Notes: generated from the letters alone by a model not told the origin. DNA of 64,000 nt from Sporobacter sp942492735 (GCA_942492735.1 OW818648.1:3658001-3722000); one strand, 5' to 3'; shown: positions 1 through 7,920, counted from the stretch's first letter. A program made the numbers and translations.

Positions 1-382
1 ATCGGGCCTGTCGGTCCGATTGGACCCGTGTCGCCGATCGGGCCTGTCGGTCCGATTGGGCCTGTGTCGCCGTTCGGTCCTGTCGGTCCGATTGGCCCTG
101 TGTCGCCGTTCGGGCCCGTCGGTCCGATCGGGCCTGTGTCTCCGATCGGGCCTGTCGGGCCGGTTACAGTACTCGGATCACCGGTCGGGCCCGTTGGACC
201 TGTCGGTCCTGTTGGCCCTGTCGGTCCAGTCACTGTGCTCGGATCACCGGTCGGACCGGTTGTGCCTGTCGGTCCTGTTGGCCCCGTCGGGCCGGTTACC
301 GTGCTCGGATCACCGGTCGGGCCGGTTGGACCAGTCGGTCCCGTTGGACCCGTTGGACCCGTCGGACCCGTCGGTCCGGTCC
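1..382 (-). repeat. collagen-like GPT triplet repeat
   Basis: Nine-base Gly-Pro-Thr units (minus strand) with three GDPSTVT interruptions, then several GDTGPIGPTGP blocks toward the window edge. The repeat is open in several frames on both strands, which produces spurious plus-strand reading frames rich in GPVGPV. Confidence 0.9.
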
Positions 383-863
383 CACCTGCACCCGTTACTT
401 CTAACAAAGCGATATCATCAATAACGATATTAGAAGTGCCCGGCTGGGCCAGCTTAGAGATTAAAACAAATGCTTGGGTTGCTCCGGCAGGAACAACAAG
501 ATTCGTCTCATAGACTTCCGTCCAATCTTCCGTCGTTACATCCGGAAGACGATCGGTTGGAATGCTTAAATTAACCCCAATTCCCAGAAGGTTAAAAACA
601 GAATCATAATACGCGATAACAATACTTATTCCCGGATTTGGCAGTGGTCCGATTCTCGCCAGAGAAGCTAGAAATTCATATGCCTGCCCCGGTGTGACAG
701 GTACCAATTGATAAATCACCGCATTCACGGTATCGTCTGCCAATTGTGCAGAGAACATGCCGGTATGACTGAATGCAGCAGTGACAGTTGCTCCGAATCC
801 AGTCCAAGGAGATAAGGCGCCGGTCTCAAAACCTCCATTAATTATGAGGTTGTTAAAAGGCAT
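1..863 (-). CDS. BclA-like collagen-like spore surface protein (C-terminus beyond the window)
   Basis: Read on the minus strand from ATG at 863, this frame stays open to the window edge. The first ~160 residues (start MPFNNLIINGGFETG) resemble the beta-sandwich/carbohydrate-binding-like lead domain of Firmicute collagen-like proteins. A Gly-Pro-Thr tract follows, broken by GDPSTVT and GDTGPIGPTGP blocks. A GGAGGTA ribosome-binding site lies seven bases before ATG, and a sigma-K-type promoter lies upstream. In BclA-type exosporium proteins the Thr of GPT triplets carries O-glycans. The adjacent sugar-nucleotide and glycosyltransferase genes fit that role. The trimerising C-terminal domain expected in this family is not in the window. 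Overlapping plus-strand frames are shadows of the repeat. Confidence 0.85.
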   Translation of the reverse strand, partial: MPFNNLIINGGFETGALSPWTGFGATVTAAFSHTGMFSAQLADDTVNAVIYQLVPVTPGQAYEFLASLARIGPLPNPGISIVIAYYDSVFNLLGIGVNLSIPTDRLPDVTTEDWTEVYETNLVVPAGATQAFVLISKLAQPGTSNIVIDDIALLEVTGAGGTGPTGPTGPTGPTGPTGPTGPTGDPSTVTGPTGPTGPTGTTGPTGDPSTVTGPTGPTGPTGPTGPTGDPSTVTGPTGPIGDTGPIGPTGPNGDTGPIGPTGPNGDTGPIGPTGPIGDTGPIGPTGP

Positions 864-939
864 TTTTTGATACCTCCAAATATTCAATTTTGTCAGCGTA
901 AGAGCATTAACCTAATATGGCGGCAAAATGACGCCGCTA

Positions 940-968
940 TATCATATGACAAGTCTGATGCCAGTGTG
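940..968 (-). promoter_or_regulatory. sigma-K-type sporulation promoter of the collagen-like gene
   Basis: On the minus strand: CACA, a 16-base spacer, then CATATGATA. This matches the mother-cell sigma-K consensus (mACm-N16-CATAnnnTA) at every defined position. It lies about 77 bases before the start codon. The leader also contains a small GCGGC/GCCGC hairpin (about 921-937). Late mother-cell expression is what an exosporium protein needs. Confidence 0.65.
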
Positions 969-1075
969 AATAATCTCGTTACGGCTCCAGAGGGCATATC
1001 AATAACGTGTCTTATGTCTTTTGAATATAATGTATAGGCAGTTTACAATATCCTACACGATCAAGGAGTATAAGA

Positions 1076-1864
1076 ATGAAAGGTATCATCTTAGCGGGAG
1101 GAACAGGTTCAAGACTGTATCCACTCACGATCGGGACATCAAAGCAACTATTGCCTGTTTACAGAAAACCATTGATTTATTATCCTCTAACGACTCTTAT
1201 GCTGGCAGGAATCAAAGATATCATGGTGATATCAACACATGAAGACATGGCCAGATTTCAAAAGGTGCTCGGAAACGGAAGTCAATTTGGGATTTCTTTG
1301 TCATATAAAGTACAGCCCTCTCCGGACGGTATCGCACAAGCCTTTATTCTGGGTGAGGCGTTTATCGGTTCTGAAGGCTGTGCGTTAATTTTGGGAGACA
1401 ACATTTTTTATGGTAACGATCTGGAACTCATTTTAAAGGACGCAGCGAAGCAAACAACCGGTGCGACAATATTCGGCTATCCTGTAGATCATCCGGAGAG
1501 CTTCGGCGTGGTCGAATGTGATGCTGCGGGGAAGGCTCTGTCTATTGAAGAAAAACCACTCTATCCGAAGTCGCACAACGCCGTTACTGGCTTATACTTT
1601 TATGATAACAGGGTGGTCGAATTCGCAAAGAGCCTAAAACCCAGCGCGCGCGGCGAGCTGGAAATCACTGATCTAAACAGGTTATATTTAGACAGCGGCG
1701 CGTTGACCGTTATACTTCTGGGGCAGGGCTACGCATGGTTTGATGCTGGAACTGCCGACAGCCTCATTGAAGCCGCAAATTTTGTTAAAATGCTCGAAAA
1801 GCATCAGGGAATACACGTCGCCTCTCCAGAGAAAATCGCACGATCCAGGGGATGGATTTTATGA
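1076..1864 (+). CDS. rfbA: glucose-1-phosphate thymidylyltransferase
   Basis: Makes dTDP-glucose from glucose-1-phosphate and dTTP, the entry step to dTDP-deoxysugars. The nucleotide-binding signature GGTGSRLYPLT lies at residues ~8-18, followed by KQLLPVYRKPLIYYPL. An AAGGAG site precedes the ATG. The protein has 262 residues, roughly 25-30 fewer than usual: it stops just after the IARSRGW segment, so the C-terminal helix seen in typical RmlA is missing. The stop codon overlaps the rfbB start (ATGA), indicating translational coupling. Expression with the divergent collagen gene suggests a role in spore-surface glycan synthesis (inference). Confidence 0.92.
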   Translation: MKGIILAGGTGSRLYPLTIGTSKQLLPVYRKPLIYYPLTTLMLAGIKDIMVISTHEDMARFQKVLGNGSQFGISLSYKVQPSPDGIAQAFILGEAFIGSEGCALILGDNIFYGNDLELILKDAAKQTTGATIFGYPVDHPESFGVVECDAAGKALSIEEKPLYPKSHNAVTGLYFYDNRVVEFAKSLKPSARGELEITDLNRLYLDSGALTVILLGQGYAWFDAGTADSLIEAANFVKMLEKHQGIHVASPEKIARSRGWIL

Positions 1865-2892
1865 GATTATTAATAACCGGCGGCGCCGGTTTCATCGGTA
1901 GTAACTTCATTTTTTTTATGCAGAAGATTCATCCCGATTATAAGCTCGTCTGTGTCGACGCTTTGACATATGCGGGAAATCCGGAAACGCTTGATAAGGT
2001 CGCAGGGAGAGTCAAATGTCTGAAAATAGATATTGCGGACAAAAACGCCGTTAATAATCTTTTCGAGGAAGAGCGTTTTGACGCGGTTGTTAATTTTGCC
2101 GCGGAATCTCATGTGGATCGATCCATTGAGCAGCCCGAGGTGTTTTTAACGACGAACATTTTGGGGACACAAACTTTGATGGAAGCGTGCCGCCGCTTTG
2201 GCGCCCGTCGATTTCATCAGATTTCCACCGATGAAATCTACGGTGATTTACCGCTGGACAGACCGGAGCTTTCTTTTGATGAAAACGCGCCAATCCGCAC
2301 CTCATCACCATACAGTGCAAGCAAGGCAGCTGCTGATTTATTGGCGCTCGCCTATTTCAGAACCTATGGCTTCCCTGTGACGATATCCCGCTGCTCGAAT
2401 AATTACGGGCCGTATCAATTCCCGGAAAAACTCATTCCGCTGACCATTACAAAAGCGCTTCATAATGAACAGATACCCGTCTATGGCAATGGACTAAACA
2501 AAAGAGACTGGATTTATGTTGAGGATCATTGCGCCGCAATCGACCTGATTTTACAAAAAGGCAGGATTGGAGAGATATATAACATCGGCAGCTGCAGCGA
2601 ACAGTCCAATTTGGATGTCGTTCGATCGATTTTGTCATTACTGGATAAGCCCGAGGCGCTTATCTCTTTTGTTGCTGACAGACCGGGGCATGATCTGCGG
2701 TATGCGGTTAATTCCAACAAGGCTCAACTCGATCTTGGCTGGATGCCAAAAGTTCAATTTAAAGACGGGATGGTCAAAACAATTGATTGGTATCTAAAAA
2801 ACCAAAGCTGGTGGCAGAATATTTTAAACGGCAATTACAAAAAATCAAACGCGTTTACCGCACATGATGATACACAGCTGTCTCTGTTCTAA
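1861..2892 (+). CDS. rfbB: dTDP-glucose 4,6-dehydratase
   Basis: Converts dTDP-glucose to dTDP-4-keto-6-deoxyglucose in the cytosol, NAD+-dependent. An extended short-chain dehydrogenase: Rossmann motif TGGAGFIGSN at the N-terminus, TDEIYGDL, and the catalytic YSASKA. I place the start at 1861 rather than the upstream in-frame ATG at 1852, because AGGGGA at 1847-1852 is a well-spaced ribosome-binding site for 1861 and would overlap the other start. There is no rfbC or rfbD beside it, so rhamnose is not the obvious end product here. The 4-keto sugar could instead feed the DegT-type aminotransferase at 4989-6122. Confidence 0.93.
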   Translation: MRLLITGGAGFIGSNFIFFMQKIHPDYKLVCVDALTYAGNPETLDKVAGRVKCLKIDIADKNAVNNLFEEERFDAVVNFAAESHVDRSIEQPEVFLTTNILGTQTLMEACRRFGARRFHQISTDEIYGDLPLDRPELSFDENAPIRTSSPYSASKAAADLLALAYFRTYGFPVTISRCSNNYGPYQFPEKLIPLTITKALHNEQIPVYGNGLNKRDWIYVEDHCAAIDLILQKGRIGEIYNIGSCSEQSNLDVVRSILSLLDKPEALISFVADRPGHDLRYAVNSNKAQLDLGWMPKVQFKDGMVKTIDWYLKNQSWWQNILNGNYKKSNAFTAHDDTQLSLF

Positions 2893-2913
2893 GAAATGAG
2901 TTTAACTCGTATA

Positions 2914-2955
2914 AAACTGAAGCGAGGCTTTTGAACAGCCACGCTTCAGTTTTTG
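2914..2955 (+). terminator. rho-independent terminator after rfbB
   Basis: AAACTGAAGCG pairs with CGCTTCAGTTT across a ~17-base loop, followed by a T run. It lies between the convergent rfbB and the minus-strand glycosyltransferase; the A-rich 5' side suggests it may work in both directions. Confidence 0.8.
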
Positions 2956-2985
2956 TTAAATTTAATTTGACGTTAACCCCAAGCT

Positions 2986-4929
2986 TTAATTCCCGTTAAT
3001 TATATAATAGCTGAAATTATCGTAAGCCCATTCTGTATGATATTGATGCGTTCTCATGGATTCAGGATCATGAATTGAGGCACAATATGCCGTTCGCTGT
3101 CCTTCTTCGAGTTCCTTGAATGCTTGTTTGAATTTCCACATATTTTTCGCAACGAAAGATTCATTTTTGTTGTATTTTTTGCTCAGTGAGAAGCAGTCGA
3201 CAACGCTTCTAGCCAGTGTACAATAATCTTTGCCAAGACATTCATTGCATGTGATTCTCTGCGTCATGTCGATTTCAATAGTTGTCAAGAAACCCACCTT
3301 GAAGTTTGTATAGTGGACGACTCTTGGCGAGAGCTCCGCATCTCCAAAACCATTTTCCTCGCTCCAATACCCGATTTCATTTATCAAAGCAGGACTCAAG
3401 CATTGAAGATGGCCGGGAATGAAGTCCATTTGGGTTTCAATATCGGCATTTTTTAACTCGAGATACATTGCATTTCCATTCACTCTGGGGATAATCGGCG
3501 GAAGATATCTCGGATAAGGATTGTCTCTCATCAAACCCAATACGCCCACATCCGGAAAAGCTTCAAAAACCTCCATAAACCTGGCAATCCAATCCGTCGT
3601 TTTGATATAGGTATCACTGTCTAACGTAAAGAAATACTGATTCGGCTTCCGTCTTGAAAGAGCAAAGTTCACTGCGTAAATCGGACCGCAATTTTTGTCA
3701 AAACGGATTTTCGACTTTATTCTACTGTCAGTCAAGCTCAGGATATAATCCCAGCTGTTATCCTTTGAATTACAATCGATGATATTGAGTTCAAAATCTT
3801 CATTTGAATCGAGCAGCCGCGTCAGATTTTTAACTGTGAGCCCGAGACGGTTGAATGTAATAAAGTTAATAAAGGGCGGCACAGATGAGGCGCCTAATAC
3901 AGCACCCGTACCCTCCGCCGGTTCATCAGCAGCAGGCTCCGACATCTCAATTACCGTATGGCCTATTGCCTGCGTAGGCTGTGTTCCCAAAATCATACCA
4001 CTCGGGTCAACCGCCAGATGAATCTCCATAACCAAGCAATCCGGTGCATCTTCCTTCTGCAGCAATGCAGTATTGGCGCACGGCACAGACTCCGTCGGCT
4101 GCACCTCGGTGGCGGCGGCGCTTGGCACCGCAACCTTCGGCGCCAGCTCGACGGCGGCGGCGCTCGGCACGGCAACCGTCGGCGTCGGCTCGACGGTGAC
4201 GGCGCTCGGCACCGGCATCATCGGCGTCAGCTCGACGGCGACGGCGATCGGCACCGGCATCGTCGGTGCCAGCTCGACGGCGGCGGCGCTCGGTACCGGC
4301 ATCGTCGGCGCCAGCTCGACGGCGGCAGTGCTCGGTACCGGCATCGTCGGCGTCAGCTCGACGGTGGCGACGCTCGGTACCGGCATCGTCGGCGTCAGCT
4401 CGACAGCGGCGGCGCTCGGCACGGCAACCGTCGGCGGTAGCCCGACGGCAGCGGCGCTCGGCACCGGCATCATCGGCGTCAGCTCGACGGCGGCGGCGCT
4501 CGGTACCGGCATCATCGGCGTCAACTCGACGACGGCGGCGCTCGGTACCGACATCGTCGGCGCCAGCTCGACGGTGCCGGCGCTCGGTATGTCAACCAGT
4601 TCCTCAACACTTATGACCGGTTCAGCCTCAGGCTTTATATCCATAACGATGCCGGCATGCTGAGGCTGAGACTGCAGATGCGTGATATTGCCGTGCGCAG
4701 TTACTGCCGCTGCCTCAAGCTCGGCGTTCAGGTGAATATTTCTTAGATTTTCTAACACATTACTATTCAGGTCATCTCTGTAATTACTGGTATCGTATTC
4801 CGCATGCTCAGATTTGAACCGGATTTTGTGCGTGGGTATGTTCCCATACGTTATATGTTTATAGTCAATGATTCTGGCAGTGCCATTATTGAGCATTTCA
4901 TTAAATTCAACGTTCGGATGGATTTTCAT
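2986..4929 (-). CDS. GT2-family glycosyltransferase with N-terminal 14-residue repeat domain
   Basis: 647 residues in three parts. Residues 1-113 are a unique head. Residues ~114-281 are twelve tandem 14-residue Pro/Ala/Val repeats of the type VPSAAAVELTPTMP. Residues ~350-647 are a GT2 (GT-A fold) domain with DSD as the metal-binding DxD. The GT2 part is a clear sister of the stand-alone protein at 6297-7187 over its whole length and shares a CxxCx5C cluster near the end. The start ATG has a GGAG only ~17 bases upstream, so initiation is not certain. It lies 59 bases downstream of the aminotransferase gene, probably in one operon. It probably adds a sugar to the collagen-like protein (inference); the repeats may act as a spacer, anchor or acceptor. 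Confidence 0.8.
   Translation of the reverse strand: MKIHPNVEFNEMLNNGTARIIDYKHITYGNIPTHKIRFKSEHAEYDTSNYRDDLNSNVLENLRNIHLNAELEAAAVTAHGNITHLQSQPQHAGIVMDIKPEAEPVISVEELVDIPSAGTVELAPTMSVPSAAVVELTPMMPVPSAAAVELTPMMPVPSAAAVGLPPTVAVPSAAAVELTPTMPVPSVATVELTPTMPVPSTAAVELAPTMPVPSAAAVELAPTMPVPIAVAVELTPMMPVPSAVTVEPTPTVAVPSAAAVELAPKVAVPSAAATEVQPTESVPCANTALLQKEDAPDCLVMEIHLAVDPSGMILGTQPTQAIGHTVIEMSEPAADEPAEGTGAVLGASSVPPFINFITFNRLGLTVKNLTRLLDSNEDFELNIIDCNSKDNSWDYILSLTDSRIKSKIRFDKNCGPIYAVNFALSRRKPNQYFFTLDSDTYIKTTDWIARFMEVFEAFPDVGVLGLMRDNPYPRYLPPIIPRVNGNAMYLELKNADIETQMDFIPGHLQCLSPALINEIGYWSEENGFGDAELSPRVVHYTNFKVGFLTTIEIDMTQRITCNECLGKDYCTLARSVVDCFSLSKKYNKNESFVAKNMWKFKQAFKELEEGQRTAYCASIHDPESMRTHQYHTEWAYDNFSYYIINGN
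4087..4590 (-). repeat. 42-bp tandem repeat, about twelve units, in frame
   Basis: Twelve 42-bp units encode 14-residue repeats (VPSAAAVELTPTMP and variants). Units differ mostly by single substitutions (T/A at the Pro-preceding position, TMP/MMP/TVA endings), the pattern expected from slippage or unequal exchange. The composition is more GC-rich than the flanking gene. The opposite strand is also open through the array. Confidence 0.9.
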
Positions 4930-4988
4930 TTGACCAGATTATGCATCTCCTCTGAATATTTCCTTACATCGCAGAGAATATCTACTAC

Positions 4989-6122
4989 TTAATTTTCCAG
5001 CCTGCTTTGACGAATCATTGTGCAAATATAGGCGACAGCTTGAAGCGACAATTCGCCATATAATGGCAGCGCCAGTACATCATCGGCTACCTTGTTTGCA
5101 ATGGGAAGCTTGGATATGTCGGATGAAAGCAAATGGTGGTAGCACTGGAGGTTACTGCACAGCGGATAGAAATATCTGCGGGCAATGATGCCCTTTGCTT
5201 TCAGGCTTTCCAAAAGCGCGTCACGGGATATTCCAAATTCACTTTTATCAATAGTAATTACATAATAAGGATAGTTATAAACAACGCCGTCAGAAGGCTT
5301 GTTTACCTTGATTCCAGGGACATCTGTGAGCAAATTGGTATAAGCGCGTGAGATTTCTTCTCTCCTTCTTATTTCCTCAGTAACTTTATCCAAGAGTAAA
5401 ATCCCTACGGCTGCTTGCACCTCGTTTAATTTCGCATTGGTTCCAGGTTCAATCACATCATCATTCGGCAAAATACCAAAGTTTTTCATTTTATCGGCTC
5501 TTTCCTTCAAGAACGGATGACTGAAAACCAGCGCGCCACCTTCAATGGTGTTATAAACCTTTGTCGCATGGAAACTGAACATGGATATATCACCATAAGC
5601 AGCAATAGACTTTCCATGGACCTTCACGCCAAATGCATGCGCGGCATCATATATGACTTTAAGACCATAACGATCGGCAATGTCTTGTATTTTATCCACG
5701 TCGCACGGGTTTCCGAAAACGTGTACAGGCATAATTGCAGTTGTTTTTTCTGTAATCAATGCTTCTATGAGGTCGGGATTCATGTTAAATGACTGCTCCT
5801 CGATATCACAGAATACAGGTGTCAGCTGATTCCAAGAAAGTGCATGCACCGTGGCGGGAAAGGTAAAAGGCGTCGTTATGACTTCCCCTGAGAGCTTGAG
5901 CAGTTTGCATGCAATTTGAAGCGCAACTGTCCCATTTGAAAATACAGAAAGGTAATTAACATCAAGAAAATTGGAAAGATCACTTTCAAGCTGGAGGACC
6001 TTTTGCCCGTTGTTGCTCAGCTGCTTGCTATCCCAGATTTCCTTTAACATATCATTGATATTTGTCAAGTCAGGCAGCAGAGGCTGCATAACTTTAATTG
6101 GCTTTATCAAGGGCTCTGACAA
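4989..6122 (-). CDS. DegT/DnrJ/EryC1-family sugar aminotransferase
   Basis: PLP-dependent transfer of an amino group from glutamate to a keto sugar nucleotide. The likely substrate is the dTDP-4-keto-6-deoxyglucose made by RfbA/RfbB (inference). The cofactor-binding lysine sits in SFHATKVYNTIEGG; NGTVALQ and YDAAHAFG are typical fold-I motifs. The 377-residue length is normal. The start codon is TTG at 6122, chosen because AAAGGAGG lies at the right distance. This motif context recalls VioA-type enzymes that make dTDP-4-amino-4,6-dideoxyglucose, the precursor of anthrose on BclA. The exact position aminated cannot be decided from sequence alone. Confidence 0.85.
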   Translation of the reverse strand: MSEPLIKPIKVMQPLLPDLTNINDMLKEIWDSKQLSNNGQKVLQLESDLSNFLDVNYLSVFSNGTVALQIACKLLKLSGEVITTPFTFPATVHALSWNQLTPVFCDIEEQSFNMNPDLIEALITEKTTAIMPVHVFGNPCDVDKIQDIADRYGLKVIYDAAHAFGVKVHGKSIAAYGDISMFSFHATKVYNTIEGGALVFSHPFLKERADKMKNFGILPNDDVIEPGTNAKLNEVQAAVGILLLDKVTEEIRRREEISRAYTNLLTDVPGIKVNKPSDGVVYNYPYYVITIDKSEFGISRDALLESLKAKGIIARRYFYPLCSNLQCYHHLLSSDISKLPIANKVADDVLALPLYGELSLQAVAYICTMIRQSRLEN

Positions 6123-6172
6123 GAGACTACCTCCTTTGTGCTATTCAGTACCAATATATTGTGCCATACAGC

Positions 6173-6191
6173 AAATGTTACAGTAACATTT
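6173..6191. promoter_or_regulatory. perfect 19-bp palindrome, candidate operator
   Basis: AAATGTTAC-A-GTAACATTT is perfectly symmetric and lies between the divergent aminotransferase and glycosyltransferase genes. No hairpin-plus-T-run follows, so an operator is likelier than a terminator. The cognate protein is unknown. Confidence 0.5.
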
Positions 6192-6296
6192 ATCATGGCG
6201 TTTAATACAATACAGTAGCTTCATTTTCTGTAAATGTGTGTGTATATCAAAAATAACACGCAAATCGACATAAACTTGATCAGGAAGGGTTGAATT

Positions 6297-7187
6297 ATGG
6301 TTCCGCCGTTCATCAGCTACATCACCTTCAACCGTCTGGGTTTAACAGTTAAAAACCTGCCGGCGCTGCTCAGCAGTACGGAAGATTTTGAGTTGCATAT
6401 TATCGACAACAATTCCAAGGATGACACCTGGGATTATATTATGAGTCTGAATGACTGCCGAATTAAATCAAGAGATCGTTTTGAATTAAATCATGGGCGA
6501 ACTTATGCTTTGAATTTGAACCTTTTGAGAAGATTACCGGAACAGTATTTTTTTACTGTTGATACTGACGTTTTTGTCGAAACGCGTGATTGGCTCAGTA
6601 GGTTTCTGAATGTGTTCGAGGCTTTTCCCGAAGCAGGCCTTCTTGGTGTTGAACCGAAAAACGGTTTTTTGCCGCCGGTGATCACGAAAACAAAAGCGAA
6701 CCTGTCCTACCTGGAACTCAGCGGCGTTGTACCAGATATTGACAGCAGCTACATACCAGCCAGCTGCATGGGTTTAAGGCCGGAGCTGATAAAGGAAATC
6801 GGATATTTCTGCGAAGAAAATTGTTTTGAAGATATAGACTTGTCTTACCGGGTATGCCATTATACCAATTTCAAAGCGGGCTTTGTGCCCGACGTGCGCT
6901 TACAAAAGACCCCGCTTTGTACTTGCGCAGACTGTTCATATATAGACAGATGCAAGCTGGCAAAGGTCACCAACACCTGCTTCACAAAATATAATGCGTT
7001 AAATAAAACAGTTGATTTTATGCAGAAAAACAGATGGAAGTTTGAAGAGACGATTCGGGATATGGAAAGCGGTGCGCGGCCGGTGTATTGCGCTTCGCTT
7101 CTGGACCGTGCCTCTGCCAAGGCGCATATTTACAACGAGGACTGGGCGATGGACAATTTTATGTATTTTATTAAAAACGCGAATTGA
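6297..7187 (+). CDS. GT2-family glycosyltransferase
   Basis: 296 residues, GT-A fold. It starts PPFISYITFNRLGLTVKNL and has DTD as the DxD metal/nucleotide-sugar site at ~residues 83-85. A CxxCx5C cluster (CADCSYIDRC) near residue 205 is shared with the repeat-bearing paralog at 2986-4929 and could bind zinc or an Fe-S centre. No signal peptide or membrane segment, so it is presumably cytosolic. It begins the plus-strand half of the divergent pair and is followed by the acyltransferase gene. It probably extends or caps the glycan of the collagen-like protein (inference). Confidence 0.8.
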   Translation: MVPPFISYITFNRLGLTVKNLPALLSSTEDFELHIIDNNSKDDTWDYIMSLNDCRIKSRDRFELNHGRTYALNLNLLRRLPEQYFFTVDTDVFVETRDWLSRFLNVFEAFPEAGLLGVEPKNGFLPPVITKTKANLSYLELSGVVPDIDSSYIPASCMGLRPELIKEIGYFCEENCFEDIDLSYRVCHYTNFKAGFVPDVRLQKTPLCTCADCSYIDRCKLAKVTNTCFTKYNALNKTVDFMQKNRWKFEETIRDMESGARPVYCASLLDRASAKAHIYNEDWAMDNFMYFIKNAN

Positions 7188-7239
7188 AGGCTGATATAAA
7201 ACGTCTGCATAAAATTCCATTGAAAGCTGCGCGTGCGTG

Positions 7240-7920
7240 ATGAAAGACATTGTCTTATACGGATCAGGTGGTATGGCACTTGAAGTTGTTCAATTAATCG
7301 AAGATATTAACGCCATAGCACCTTCATGGAACATACTGGGCTATATTGATGATTTCACTGGTGCTCAGGGCGAAAACAACCCTGTCATCAACGGTTATAA
7401 AGTATTAGGCACCAATAACGCAATACAGGATTTTGACGATTCGGTTTATTGGGTCATTGCCGTCAGTAGTCCAACGGCTAAGAAAGATATCCATGATACA
7501 ATAGAAAAATACAACCTGAAATATGCGACACTCATCCATCCGACGGCTAAACTATCAAAAAATGTAACGCTCGGTGAAGGTACTATTATCAACTATGGCT
7601 GTATCCTGTCCGTTAATGCTGTCCTGGGGTCACATGTTTACTTAAATATGAGATCCATTATTGGCCACGATACTGTGATCAAGGATTATTCGACCTGCCT
7701 GATTAATTGCATCGTCGCCGGAAATGTCGTGATAAACCAAGGCGTTTTATTGGGCTCGAACTGTGTGATCAAAGAGAAAAAAACCATTGGCAAAAACTCA
7801 AAAATCAGCATGGGCTCAGCCGTCTTCTTCGATGTCGACGACAATGTCACCGTTCTGAATCAGCCTCCAAAAATCGTAACGTCTGACAAGGGGACGGTTC
7901 ATCCGTCTTGTTCGCAGTAA
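7240..7920 (+). CDS. NeuD/PglD-family sugar O/N-acyltransferase
   Basis: N-terminal Rossmann-like segment (DIVLYGSGGMALEVV) followed by a left-handed beta-helix of hexapeptide repeats (LGEGTIINYG, LGSNCVIKEK), as in NeuD, PglD and PerB acyltransferases. These transfer an acetyl (acyl) group to an amino or hydroxy sugar. Beside a sugar aminotransferase, N-acylation of the dTDP-amino sugar is the likely job, as PglD does for UDP sugars. GTG at 7237 directly precedes ATG at 7240 and either may be used; no strong ribosome-binding site is visible. The last ~12 codons lie in a dispersed repeat, so the C-terminus appears to be repeat-derived. Confidence 0.8.
   Translation: MKDIVLYGSGGMALEVVQLIEDINAIAPSWNILGYIDDFTGAQGENNPVINGYKVLGTNNAIQDFDDSVYWVIAVSSPTAKKDIHDTIEKYNLKYATLIHPTAKLSKNVTLGEGTIINYGCILSVNAVLGSHVYLNMRSIIGHDTVIKDYSTCLINCIVAGNVVINQGVLLGSNCVIKEKKTIGKNSKISMGSAVFFDVDDNVTVLNQPPKIVTSDKGTVHPSCSQ
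7885..7913 (+). repeat. dispersed GGGGACGGTTC repeat, copy 1 (inside the acyltransferase 3' end)
   Basis: GACAAGGGGACGGTTC followed by ATCCGTCTTGTTC. It closely matches (about five differences over 29 bases) the reverse complement of the element at 45715-45759. It supplies the end of the acyltransferase reading frame. Confidence 0.6.

Noticed and set aside
28..513. Plus-strand GPVGPV-rich open frames at the left edge
   Set aside because: Shadows of the minus-strand collagen gene: no ribosome-binding site and no lead domain, whereas the minus frame has both.
4073..4663. Plus-strand Ala/Ser/Gly-repeat frame across the 42-bp array
   Set aside because: The GC-rich repeat is open in several frames; only the minus frame continues into a recognised GT2 domain and starts outside the array.
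4927..4947. Tiny frame (six codons) with a good GGAG just before the repeat-bearing glycosyltransferase
   Set aside because: Overlaps the real start and has no family support; it may only reflect a badly placed ribosome-binding site.
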